A DNA stretch of 64,000 bases, from assembly GCA_022592435.1 (NCBI GenBank), contig JABYQS010000013.1, positions 248,001-312,000 on the forward strand, given 5' to 3'. The notes beneath the pieces are model-generated. The model ran no database searches, was not told where the DNA came from, and worked only from the letters and a program-made list of their open reading frames with translations. The position numbers and the translations under genes are program-made. Of this stretch, positions 20,980 to 32,110 are shown one piece after another. Source of the stretch: Cerioporus squamosus (lineage: Eukaryota; Basidiomycota; Agaricomycetes; Polyporales; Polyporaceae). Each line of letters begins with the position of its first letter. The first letter of the stretch is position 1.

Positions 20980-22174
20980 ACGGAGACGAGGCGAGAGGCT
21001 GCAGTGAAGAGGTGTGGGGAAGAGATCTGGAGCTGGCGTTGGGCCGGAGGGCCAGCCGGGGAATGGATCTGGCGGGCAATTGCTGGCGGCAGGAGAAGAA
21101 GAGAGAAAGGACTGGCGCGGCACGACAGCGACGACCCTGCCGGAGAGCGCAGAGCTGAACTCGACTCGACGTTCGAACTTGTCTGCCTGCTCGCGGTGTC
21201 ACCCGTGGAAGAGCACAAGGCAGATGCCCCGTCCTCCTCCGCCGAGGGCTGCCATCCCCGCACCACAACAACATTTGTTTCCCACTTATTTTTGGACACT
21301 TATCCGACGTCCTCCCGCCCGCCACGCGGCTCTCTTCGCGGCTTCCCTGCCATATACCGCTGCACATCCCCTGCGCACTCTCCCACCACATCGCGACATA
21401 ACTGCACCGACCCCCGGCCGCCTCGTCCGTCGTCGTCACGACGCACACATGGACCTCGTCCTCACATGGCCCCTGGATGATGTCATCTCGCGTCGCCCGA
21501 GCTATCCCTTCCCCAGCCCGCAACCTTTCCACACCGTCGCCCATGCCTCCAGAGGTTTCGGTCCCGTTCCACCCATCTCCCTTGCAGGTTCATCCCAGCG
21601 GCTCAATGGTCCTCCCTCCGCCCTGACTGTCTCGGACCTGCCCCGGCGGCCACGGCACCCATCAGCTCTCATCCGAGCTGACATCAACCACAGTCTGGCC
21701 AGCCGCCGTGCGCGCTGGCATCACGCACCACGGTGCCTCGGTACCTCTCCTCCGAACCTGCTTGTGTGAGTGGTGACGAGCTTCGCGGCATCTTCCAGGC
21801 CCTGCTTCTTCCGGTCCGAGAAGGTCCAGGTCTCCCTTCCAGAACTACGTAGTACGCATGCCATGTAGCGCTAAATAACTGGCCGCACTGTCTGGGTTAC
21901 ATGATAAAACAGACGTGGTCAATACATGTCGTGGGATGATAGATGGACGGATGGATGGAGGAGGTGTCGCAGGATGGTAGGGAATGGTAGAGGATGATTC
22001 GGATGGTAGGTAGAGTCGTGATATGGCGTCAAACAACACAACGATGATCGCAGCAGAATGGAAAGCAAAGCCGAGCATAACGAGCAGGGAAGACACATCC
22101 CGAGAAAAGGAACCCGGACGCGCGAGAGAGAGCACACGTTCGTCCCAGGACGTCGACGTCGAATGGCCACAAAA
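20887..22174. other. Intergenic region without a convincing gene
   Basis: About 1.3 kb. Open frames on both strands are Ser/Arg/Pro-rich shadows of GC-rich DNA. A plus-strand frame from 21449 (MDLVLTWPLDDVISRRPSYP) ends at a GTGAGT donor-like site at 21766, but the only nearby acceptor would make a 33-nt intron, too short to trust. The left part is presumably the promoter of the 405-aa gene, and the right part the 3' flank of CENP-A, with GGATGG-rich sequence near 21,940-22,010. Confidence 0.45.
20946..20995. repeat. GAGGGC/GAGGAC simple repeat
   Basis: Tandem hexamer units GAGGGC and then GAGGAC run for about 45 bp. The tract lies just upstream of the start of the 405-aa gene. It is a low-complexity purine-rich tract of unknown consequence. 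Confidence 0.7.
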
Positions 22175-22990
<816 letters not shown>

Positions 22991-24760
22991 GGTTCGTAAA
23001 CGCGGACTAGAGGGGTTTCGTGGCAGAAGGCGTAGGCGGCACTCTGGCAGAGCGTGAGCAGTGGCGGAGACTGGGCTGTCGGTAGGAGGAGAACAAAGAG
23101 TGGACGCTGTAGGGTATCGCTGGGGTGGAGCAGGAAAGCCAGGGGCGACGGGGTCGCGTTCAGAACGCGAAAGGAGAGAAAGCGCCGAACGCGACGCGGT
23201 TGAGATTCAATCGGGCTTTGGTGTTTCTGTCCAAAATAGGAATGTGGTTGTAGTGCCGATGTCCTGAAGGACAACTTGGGGACGACTCGTCGTTGCAGTC
23301 GTCAGAGGAATGGGGATGAATGTGGAGGGAATGGCAGTTACACATATATACACACAGCCGATAGTTCCAGCCCCATAGCTTGAAATTTTTCAGAACCACT
23401 TATTGTGCGGCGGTAGTAAGTATGGGCTGCGCGGCGGCGAAAACAAGGAAGTACTGTCATGGACACTGAAACATCGATAGGAGACAATAACGTGTGAAAG
23501 CCCGACATTGAGTTGGTGGTTGGTAACAGCGCTGGACGAAGATGTCACAGTAAGGAACTTCGCAGATCGTGGAAAGATGTTGTGGTGTGGCTCCAGGACT
23601 CGCGCTCGCGCTGCGGTAAGGCATCCCTATGGTCACTGACTCCGAAGGTTTTCTGAGGTAGACAATAGCCTCCTAGATGCTTGCCGCATGATTGGATATT
23701 GGGAACGAGGCGATCGATAGCAGATCCCTTGGCTCGAGCGCGCTCGCGCTGCATTGCCAGAACTCTGCAGCCCAGCTGCTGTCGGTCGCAAAAAACCGAG
23801 CCTGTAGTGTGCTCCCAAATACTGGGCCTTATAGCCATCCGTCGAGTCGAAAGCTGGTACAGTAACTGCCAATGCGTCCACTTGCGAAACAGCTTGAACG
23901 TCTCCACGGGCACTTCGAGCAGGTTACAGTACACATGGGCGCATTCCAAGCATAACTACCGGAAGCTCTAGGCATCAAAGGGGAGCAGAAATGTTCGCAC
24001 GTTCTGAGGGAAAATCAGTCTAAACAACTGGCGAGCGTAAGCCATACGTACCATCAATACTCATTCGCGACCGAAGATACAAATGCACAAGCCCAGCTCA
24101 TCTCAGATACAATATTTGTGTCCTACATCCAAGATCTCTTCGGTTATAGTACTCATACTTGCCTTGGAGAGGTGTCAGTGACTGGGAGAAAGGTGTCAGT
24201 GTCGAGTCAGACTGTGAGCGCGACCGTGACAAGGCACTGTTAAGTACTTAGTCAACTCCTCCCTCTTACATGTGCAGTAAAAGAAGCATACCTGGTCTTC
24301 ACATACTGGAAATTACCAGGTAGGAAAGAAGGATTGTGATGAGTCCAGAGAATTTTCTAAGTCGCGGTGGATCGGCTTCAAGTTAACCAAGCTGAGCGTA
24401 TCTGGCAGCAGGGGCCGGCAGGAGGAGCAGATCCTAGGCCGCGTGAGCGCCCACACTTTGATCAGTCACATATATGAGAACACCGTCCTCCGTGTCTCAA
24501 GAGAACACATGAAGACTATTGTTCCTAAGTACATCTCCCTGGCCCGATTCTGCAGCCGTTACCTTCGCTCTCCGAAGAGGAGCGGGTAAGTACTCACTGA
24601 GATCGTACGTGCGGATCGTGCCGTGCGACAAACCCGATTTGGGCAATTGGAAGAACGCGTTCATTGTGTCCGCCACAGCGTCGCGGCTGCGGTAGTCGTC
24701 TCCCCTTCTCTCTACCGCCACCACTCCCCATCGCCCCCCACCTCCTCAAGTGTGCTCAAG
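22991..24760. other. Long intergenic region between CENP-A and the DEDDh gene
   Basis: About 1.8 kb, the largest gene-free stretch in the window, between divergent genes. No protein is recognised. A minus-strand frame at 23545-23949 lacks any known motif. The sequence is more AT-rich than its surroundings between about 23,300 and 24,550 and holds an 11-bp direct repeat AGGTGTCAGTG (24170-24180 and 24191-24201). A short Met-started frame near 24,510 ends at a good GTAAGT donor (about 24,586). It could be a leader exon of the next gene. Confidence 0.45.
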
Positions 24761-26389
24761 ATGCCATTTGACACGAGATCCAGCGGCATAAGCCCTGCAA
24801 CCGCCGTCGCGGGCACTACAGGCTTCTACAGGTTCACGGACGTCTTCTTCGAATGGTACGCGCGTGCTGTGCCACTGAGACGCGCCAGTCTGACTGAAAG
24901 CACACGCAGGCATCAGGCCCTCCCGAACCAAGACGACGTGAGCCCCTTGAAGGCACTGCTTGCCTACCCCGCCTTGGTCCACCCCGATCATCCTCTTCGC
25001 AAGCCGGGCGTCCATGGGATCGAGTTGCACCTTGGTTTGTAGCGTATCCTGCATGCGCTTGGGCACACATACTGACCCATCACATTTTCCAGGCACATTT
25101 GAGAGTGGCGAGATGCGTCTGCTCTTCTCATCGGCGCAGCTCGAGTTCCTGCGCTACTACATGCACACAATGGGACTCACGAAGGAGCCGATCCCGCTGC
25201 CGTCCTCCGAATACCTCATCCAGCAGAAGGATCTGGTCCATTGCTCTCCGGACGTGTACAATGAAGCGGCGGTTCTCAAACGGGCCATCAAAGTACGTCA
25301 AGGGCGTCATCGCGGAGGCTCCCGCCGGCGGGGGCGTCGCGGTGGCAAACGGAGTCGTCGTCGTAAGTGCCGTACTAACACCAATTTGGCTCTCCAGACC
25401 ATAGAGAAGAACAACAAGAGGCTCAAGAAGGGCATGGACAACATCCTCGGCTTGCGTCGGCTCGTCTTTGAGCGCGTTCGCACCCTGTGGGCCGCGAAGC
25501 TTGGCACGTGGTGCGCCATTGATTTCGAAGCTTGGGACCGGGACCACACTCTACTCACCGAATTCGGCTGGCGCCTTGTTCAATGGGTCGACGAGAAACC
25601 TGTGACAGAACACGGTCATCTCATTGTCAAGGAACGTCGCCAGTACATTCAGCACTATGTGCCGAATAAACGTGAAGTACATGAACGACTCGTCCTGTTC
25701 GCTGCATACGGTCGACTGACCGGAACATAGTTCTACAATTTCGGGCAGAGCATAGATGTAGACAAGCACGAGTTCAGAGACAGGATCTGCGGCCTCGTCA
25801 ACAAGTACCGCGAGCAGGGTCCGCTCTTCCTCGTCTTCCACGACCATAGCCAAGACATCAAGTAAGTCCGCGTGGCGCGTGCACTTCGCGCCACCTTGCT
25901 GAACTCCCCGTCCAGGTATCTTAGGTCTGAGGCTATCAAGGCGATCGAACGGATTGATGTCCTCCCGGACTCGCCAATGCTCGGAGAGGTCTACGTCGTC
26001 GACACCGCGGAGCTCTTCGCAGCGCTAGAAGGCGACAGCACCAACACCCGCTCGCTTGAGCGGGTCTGCAGACACCTGCAAATCGAGACGAAAGAACTTC
26101 ACAACGCTGGCAACGACGCCTATGTGAGTACTGTTCCAGAATGCGGTCGGGCACCCGCTCACCGTCATGGTAGTATACCCTAGAGGCCATGATCTCCATG
26201 GCGTCCGGCGATCCTGTAGATCAGCAGCGCGAGCAGCGATGGCCGAACCGCACGGGTGACAACATTCCGAAGGTTGAGTTCCAAGAGTGGGAGGAAGACT
26301 CGGACTTCTCCGACATGGAAGGTATCTTCGGCGCCCCAGGGAACGGAGTGAACGGGGCCCAGCCCGACGCAGATGACGATGACTTCTGA
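24761..26389 (+). CDS. DEDDh-fold nuclease-like protein (fungal YDR514C/Gfd2-like)
   Basis: A multi-exon gene beginning MPFDTRSSGISPATAV. The N-terminal third (GFYRFTDVFFEW; VSPLKALLAYPALVHPD; EMRLLFSSAQLEFLRYYM) is a fungal-specific region. The C-terminal domain has the DEDDh exonuclease pattern. WCAIDFEAWD supplies D and E, FLVFHDHSQDIKYL the next acidic site, and ELHNAGNDAYYTLEAM the final HxxxxD. This matches the C-terminal domain of yeast YDR514C and Gfd2 and the fungal QIP-like group. Exonuclease activity is inferred; some members are probably inactive. The stop-free segment 25293-25397 has clean splice ends and is treated as an intron (see findings). The acidic tail ends PDADDDDF. Confidence 0.75.
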
Positions 26390-26642
26390 GGCGAGCCGCA
26401 AGGCGCACATACTTCTGTACCATACCCGACCCGCATGTTACCCTCTGTAGCCGTGCTTTCATGCTTCATCATGTACTTGTATCTCGCAAGGCGTCGCTGG
26501 TTCTGTTTCAAATCCTGGTGATCGTGAAATGTATCTGTTATAGTCGTGAGACGTGACAAGTAAGCGACAACACTCGACTTGCGAGGGTATCATTATCCAA
26601 GACGATGGCGTTCGCTTTGCTCTGCGTATCAATACCCCTCTC

Positions 26643-28459
26643 TTAGTCCTCCTTTTCGTCTACTTCATCCTCACCGTCGCCCTCGTCGTCCGAGCGGTCG
26701 TCGTCGAGCGTGACATCGGTAATAGCCCTAGCACAATTCGGATGAGCTCGCGTGCTCGCTATTGAAGAAAAATGAGACATACCGGTAGGCTATGCGCCAG
26801 ATGAAGTACCACCAAAAGAGGTTCAATCCCTGCAAGGCCAGGAGCGGCGCGAAGATCTGGTATCTCATCCACCACACCAACCACACGCCGTCCTTTGGCG
26901 ACCACTGCTTCGCCTCCTCACTGCATGATTTCGAAGGAACATTAGCGCGGTGAACATTAAAGCTGCCAAGGACCCGAGATGATTAAACGTACGGTATGAG
27001 ATCAAACTCGTAAATGACGGAGTATAGGATGACCCAGTTGAGCCAGTGCCGGAAGTAACTGTGGGGCGCCCGCATCAGTGTGAGCCCATGAATACATATG
27101 TGCTACACTGACCTCCAGATCCCGATGAAGACTGTGAAGACAGCAGTCTTGGCCCTCTCCCACTGAAGGTAGTTCAGAAGCTTCGACAACTGCCAGAAGG
27201 TCAACATGGTTCTAGCGGAAGGAAGCTGACATCCTCACCCCCAGGAACGCATCAGGGATATCCATGCTGAGGTACACAGCGTTTCCTATGAGAGTGAGGT
27301 TGACGAGGTAGCTCCAGCTATTTGCATTAGGCTCAGCGTCAGTAAACTGCGGTAATACGGGATATGGTTGCCTACCCGACAAGCCACAGAGTCACGAAAT
27401 GGTGTGCTACCAGTTCGTGATAGTCCTTGCGAGGCTTCTCAAGTCCTAGCAGAAGGACGAGGAGCTGCTGGCACCAGTAAGCCGCCTGCATCAGGTAGTA
27501 GCGCTTGAGTTCGGGCGTCATCTGCCAGTGAGGATAGTCTATACAGCATCATTGGTCGGGTGCTCTTGACAGGGGAGTGACAGACACCCACCAATCCAGA
27601 AGTATTTGGTGTCATACCACCATGTTGGCAGTCTGGACATGGTGCGCTGCGGACGACAGTGAGGACCAGTGTGAATAGCGCTGACTCTAAACGTACCACA
27701 CCCCATGCTCCCATAATGGCGAAGTAAATCACGGCGTATCCCTGCTCGCCGAAACGATCCAGTTTTGCTGCCTTCTTGATTCCGAAGTAACGCGCTATAG
27801 GCCGGCAGACATAGAGGGTGATGCTCTGCCGGACGAAGGACCAGAAAACGATGTGGTAGGCAATGAACGCAAGGTCGAGGTATCCTTTCCGGTAGCGCGG
27901 ATCATCGGGCGAGGATGTGGGTATACGATATGAGATGAAGATGAGAGGTGCGAATGGGTTGGGTAGGTCTTTCGCGATATAGGGGGCGAGAACCTCCCAA
28001 TTGGCCCAGAGGACGAAGACGAAGAGGAGCACCTTCAGGGATGAAGCTTTCGTCGTGTGAGGGCACACTGCTGGAACGTGCAGGACAACATGGACGTACC
28101 CGGTTCCACTACCCATCTCATTGACTTGAGGTCGCTCCAAAACCCTCGCGACTGCTTCGACCGTGGGGCTACTGCAGCATGCCCATTCTTCAGAAAGGGT
28201 GTAGGAGCGCCCGGGGATGGAGGTACGGAGTCCTGACCCAGGGGGCTGGACATGACTGGCTGAGCGCGAAGCCGCCGTGAGGAAGAAACCCAACTCACGT
28301 TTGCGGTCTAAAGGGGCCGACCAAATGGTGGGCTGGGTCCGTTCTGGAGATTGACGCGTCAGAGTGGATAGAATTCAGCGCGGGGTCGCCAACTCACTCT
28401 ACGCTTTCGGTGTATGTCTGGATTGCCTGGGGCTTCTTCTTGTTCGACGAGCGCGCCAT
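26643..28459 (-). CDS. LAG1: Ceramide synthase, Lag1/Lac1 type (TLC domain)
   Basis: A multi-exon membrane protein. The first exons splice in frame from MARSSNKKKPQAIQTYTES, through RTQPTIWSAPLDRK, to SSPLGQDSVPPSPGAP and FWSDLKSMRWVVEPG. Hydrophobic spans follow, starting with VLLFVFVLWANWEVLAPYIA. The signature region is RDYHELVAHHFVTLWLVG preceded by DYPHWQMTPELKRYYLMQ. The His pair in VAHHFVT is the catalytic Lag1 motif. Further spans lead to a cytosolic acidic tail ending in EDEVDEKED. The enzyme joins a fatty acyl-CoA to a long-chain base in the ER, making (dihydro)ceramide. It is convergent with the DEDDh gene and divergent from the REX3-like gene. Exact small-exon boundaries in the middle are approximate. 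Confidence 0.93.
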
Positions 28460-28914
28460 GTCGGTCACAAAGCCCCGCAAAATGTTGCACTCTTCTCCTC
28501 GAGGATGAAGTGGACCGGCGAAGATGGCGGGTGACGAGACGATCCAGCGGAGAGTGTAGAGCCAAGAGAGAGCGCGTGTTGACACGGACGCGTAGGCGCC
28601 CATAAGTATACACACGGCCGCACGTGGTTCACCGAGATCGCGGCGAGCTACTGCAGCTTCAGCGCGTCTTCTCCCGCTCCTCCGCCATCCCACAAAGGGT
28701 GCAGTAAGACCCTTCATTGCGTACTGTTCTGTGGCGGAGCCTTCATACACTCTGCTGTTCCTGCAGGTGTGTTTGGCGGTTCAACACTGCTCTCCCGGAC
28801 AAACCTTACCGCGTCTGTGGGCTGCTCTCCTTCCATCAAACGCTCCAGAACTCTCCACACGACACCTAGAAGCATTATCGGACGCGTCTCATCCTCATTC
28901 TATCTGCTTTAACG
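28460..28914. promoter_or_regulatory. Divergent promoter of LAG1 and the REX3-like gene
   Basis: This is the 455-bp region between two divergent starts. I see no gene and no element I can name with confidence. It presumably serves both genes. Confidence 0.4.
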
Positions 28915-30842
28915 ATGTTTCCAACTCTTGGACTGTTCCAAACTCTTCCTTGCCCTGAGAAACAACTCTGCACACGCTCGAACTGTGTCTTCAGCCACCG
29001 ACCAGACCTCACCCAAATCCCGGTCACCCCGGTCCCAGTCGACACGCCAAAGCCTGCTTCTGCGCCCGCTTCTGCATCTAAGCCATCTGCGTCTAAATCA
29101 TATGCATCTCAGCCTACAAGTTCCTCTACCTCGATTCCCGCCAAACGGTCTGTTAGCTCTCCCTTGCGTGCCGCCGCTGGACCGAGTAATGGAACAACAT
29201 CCAACGAACCACCGAGGAAGCTCTTGAGGACAGGTCCCCCTCAGCGCCCTGTCGCTGTGCCGTCGGGAACACGCACCTCTGTGAGTAGTGCGTCTTTCTC
29301 GATTCACTCACTCATGTTGACTCCTCGCAGACCGGCGCACCTGTCCTCAGAGTTAGTGCCGCACAATCAACAGTAGCCATACCAGTCCGCCAGGTGCGAT
29401 ACTTCCATAATCTTATGGGAACCTGCACTGATGGCTCCGTAGGCGATGCTGAAGACTCTGTACGACCACTTCGTGGTGCTATACGAGAAGCTTAGTCCTT
29501 CCAATCCAACTCTTGCATCGGAGCACGCCCTCAGGCAAGAGGAGGAGGTTTACCAGAAGTCAAGCAAGTTGACGTATCGCAATGTTCGTTCATCTGACTG
29601 CTGGCTCCCCGGGACTTACTTAATTCTGTTCTGGCTAGGCAATGATATCATCCGTAGCCGCTCTCAAGAAGCGACCTAAACCGGACTCTGCCTCGCATGC
29701 ATCGGTCGGCACAGAGGCAGAAGTGCACGCGAGGGAGGAGATGCAGAAGAAGATGCAATCGCTGAAGTTGACTGCATCACAGCTAGAGCCTTATGTTTTG
29801 ACTCTGGACGAGCTGAAGCAATGGGGCTACATCGTCGAGATACCCCCAGGTCCCGGAGGCGACAAGCCTCATGAGGAAGGGTCCATCAAGACGTGCGAGC
29901 GGTGCACAGAGAAGTTCATGGTCAAGCGTCGCGACGAAGCGGACCACTGTAGGTTCCACTGGGGAAAGCCTTCTCGTCAAAAGTCAACGGTGCGTGCTTG
30001 CGATACTTAAGACAGACCATAGGTCATTGACTATATGCGCATATAGGAGAGAAAAGGCGGGTGTACACATGTTGCTCGCGAACAACAGACGAAGAGGGGT
30101 GCGAGACTGGTCCGCACGTCTTCTACGAAACAAGTCCCGAAGACTTGCATCGAAGACATGCGTTCACGCACAGTCGTCCAGCACTCCCAGACCGTGACTC
30201 TGCACTGGATGTCGTTGCATTGGACTGCGAGATGATCTACACGACCGGCGGCATGCGCGTCGCGCGGGTCTCCGTGGTCGATTCTGCCGGTAAGGACGTC
30301 CTCGACGAATTTGTTCGGATGGACGAGGGTGTGGAAGTCATGTAAGTCACGTATACTCCACAGCGATGATACTGTACTGAAAGCTTCCACGCCCTCTCTA
30401 GAGACTTCAACACCCGCTTCTCCGGTATTACCGCAGAGAACTACGCTACCGCGGTACTCCCCCTAGCCTCGATCCGCGAGTCTCTGGATACTATCATCAA
30501 CTCCCAGACGATCATCATCGGGCACGCGCTGGACAACGACTTGAAGACGTTGCGTATGATCCATTACCGCTGTGTCGACACCGTGGTCCTCTTCCCACAT
30601 CAGGCTGGTTCACCGTATCGACGAGCTTTGAGGTCACTGTGAGCACTACCCTTCCGCATGAGTGCGTGAATAGTACTGAGCCCAATCACAGTGCAAAGGA
30701 GCACCTAGGTCGGACCATCCAAGCTGCCGGCGCTGCCGGACACAGCTCCGTTGAAGACTCCGTCGCTACCTTAGACCTTGTCCGATGGCACCTGCTGAAT
30801 GGACCGAAACCGAAACCGAAGACAGCTCCTTCTACGACTTAG
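28915..30842 (+). CDS. REX3: RNA exonuclease 3-like (DEDDh family)
   Basis: Six or more exons from MFPTLGLFQTLPCPEKQ to a stop at 30842. A Cys/His cluster at the start (CPEKQLCTRSNCVFSH) resembles a CCCH finger, as in fungal Rex3. A Ser/Pro/Ala-rich linker follows. Then come a helical middle (QAMLKTLYDHFVVLYEKL; LEPYVLTLDELKQWGY) and a second Cys-rich element (CERCTEKF...CRFHWGK). The nuclease domain has VVALDCEMIYTT (D, E), IIGHALDNDLKTLR (D) and HSSVEDSVATLDL (H, D), a full DEDDh set. In yeast Rex proteins trim 3' ends of small stable RNAs, with Rex3 acting on MRP RNA. An MRP/P protein gene also sits at the left end of the window, but nothing links the two beyond that. Confidence 0.9.
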
Positions 30843-31015
30843 AAGCATGCCGTCTGCACTCGCTTGTCTTCCGCTCTCCGAGCTCTGTGTATTTTTGTCC
30901 CACCCCTCGCATCGCAGTGATACCCCCCGCATGTGTCGCATAGAACACACAACATCCGGACATCCAGTATATGTGACAGTATATGTACAGGTGGAGAATA
31001 TAATCAGAACATAGT

Positions 31016-31851
31016 CTACGACCCTCTTGAGCCCAGGCTGCCCAGCCTTGCCATTGTGTCTTCGCTGTTCTCCTGCTCCTCGATGCTGTCTGCTTGTGTA
31101 ACCTGTCAGCTGGTCAGTTGGGACCAAATGATGTTTACGACACCACGGTACACACCACTCTGAGAACCGACTTCTTTGACGATTCTTGTAGCTCTCCCGC
31201 GATGATGAGCTCATCCAAGATCTGCCCCAAGGTTGCGATGTTAGGGCAGTTACAGGGGCTTGTGGATGAGGACTTACGGCGTATGCCTTCTGGAAGTTGA
31301 AGATCCTGAATGCATATCATGCAGTGTAAGCACATCTCTCGAGGTACGAGGAACATGTTCCGCGCACAGGTCAAGCTCGCAGACCTACGAGGCAGTGTCA
31401 ATCGCGCACAGACGGACAACGCAGGAAGCCCACTCACGTTCCCAAAGTATCGGTCCAGCACCTCGACGTAACGGTGGATAACCTCCAGTACCACCAACTC
31501 GTTGTCTCCCTGGCTGATCCCGGCCACGAAGAACAGCGACGCATATCGCCTGTACACAACCTTCGTGTCTGCGCCGCGCATCCCGCTAGCTTCAGCTCCC
31601 TGTCCCGCAATCCCCTCCTTGAGAATGCTACACACCTTTGTACTCAAGGAAGTTACACATCCGCGTCCGCCGAGCCAGCACCAGCTGGGTAACGTCCTTC
31701 ACGATCTTCGCCTTGGCCTTCTGGGACATCGTTTGGTACCATTTCGCCAGTCGGACCTTCCCTGCGCGTGTTCGTCAGCAGCAGGTCCTCAGCGCCTTGT
31801 AGGTTGCTAAACCGTACCTTGCCGGGAGACGAGGAGCATATAGTTGATCAT
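31016..31851 (-). CDS. APS1: AP-1 adaptor complex sigma subunit
   Basis: A multi-exon gene read from [11 protein letters not shown] at 31851. It continues [58 protein letters not shown], then [14 protein letters not shown] rebuilt across introns, and [20 protein letters not shown]. This is the clathrin-adaptor small chain fold. The [13 protein letters not shown] and [16 protein letters not shown] segments favour sigma-1 over sigma-2 or sigma-3. It works in trans-Golgi/endosome vesicle formation. The protein ends with a short Glu/Ser-rich tail ([18 protein letters not shown]), slightly longer than in animals. The gene is convergent with the REX3-like gene, with only about 170 bp between stops. 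Confidence 0.95.
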
Positions 31852-32110
31852 AGTGAGTGGAGCAGTAGGCCGAGGGCGCGCAGGGCTGAGCAGTTGGTAT
31901 CCGAGTCTGAGACCGGCGGCAGCGGCAGATCCAGGCAGAGGCGTTGATTGCCATTCCGGGCACTCGGCAAAACGCGATCGGCCACTAGCGCTTATGTAGA
32001 GTACAAGTCATCCTCACACTTTATCTCACGTCAGCGGTGGCCAAGCCTGCAACTAGCACTCAAGTTTTAAGTACTTTACATGAAGTCGCGTGGTTAAAGC
32101 GTCCAGCAAG

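Noticed and set aside
21449..21867. A possible two-exon plus-strand gene starting MDLVLTWPLDD
   Set aside because: The only acceptor gives a 33-nt intron, shorter than any credible intron here, and the protein is Pro/Arg-rich with no known domain.
23545..23949. A 134-codon minus-strand frame in the gap beside CENP-A
   Set aside because: No recognisable motif and no supporting splice sites or promoter-like sequence.
26815..26832. GGTTCAATCCCT resembles a tRNA B box
   Set aside because: It lies inside a clear coding exon of the ceramide synthase (GLQGLNLFW) and no cloverleaf or A box surrounds it.
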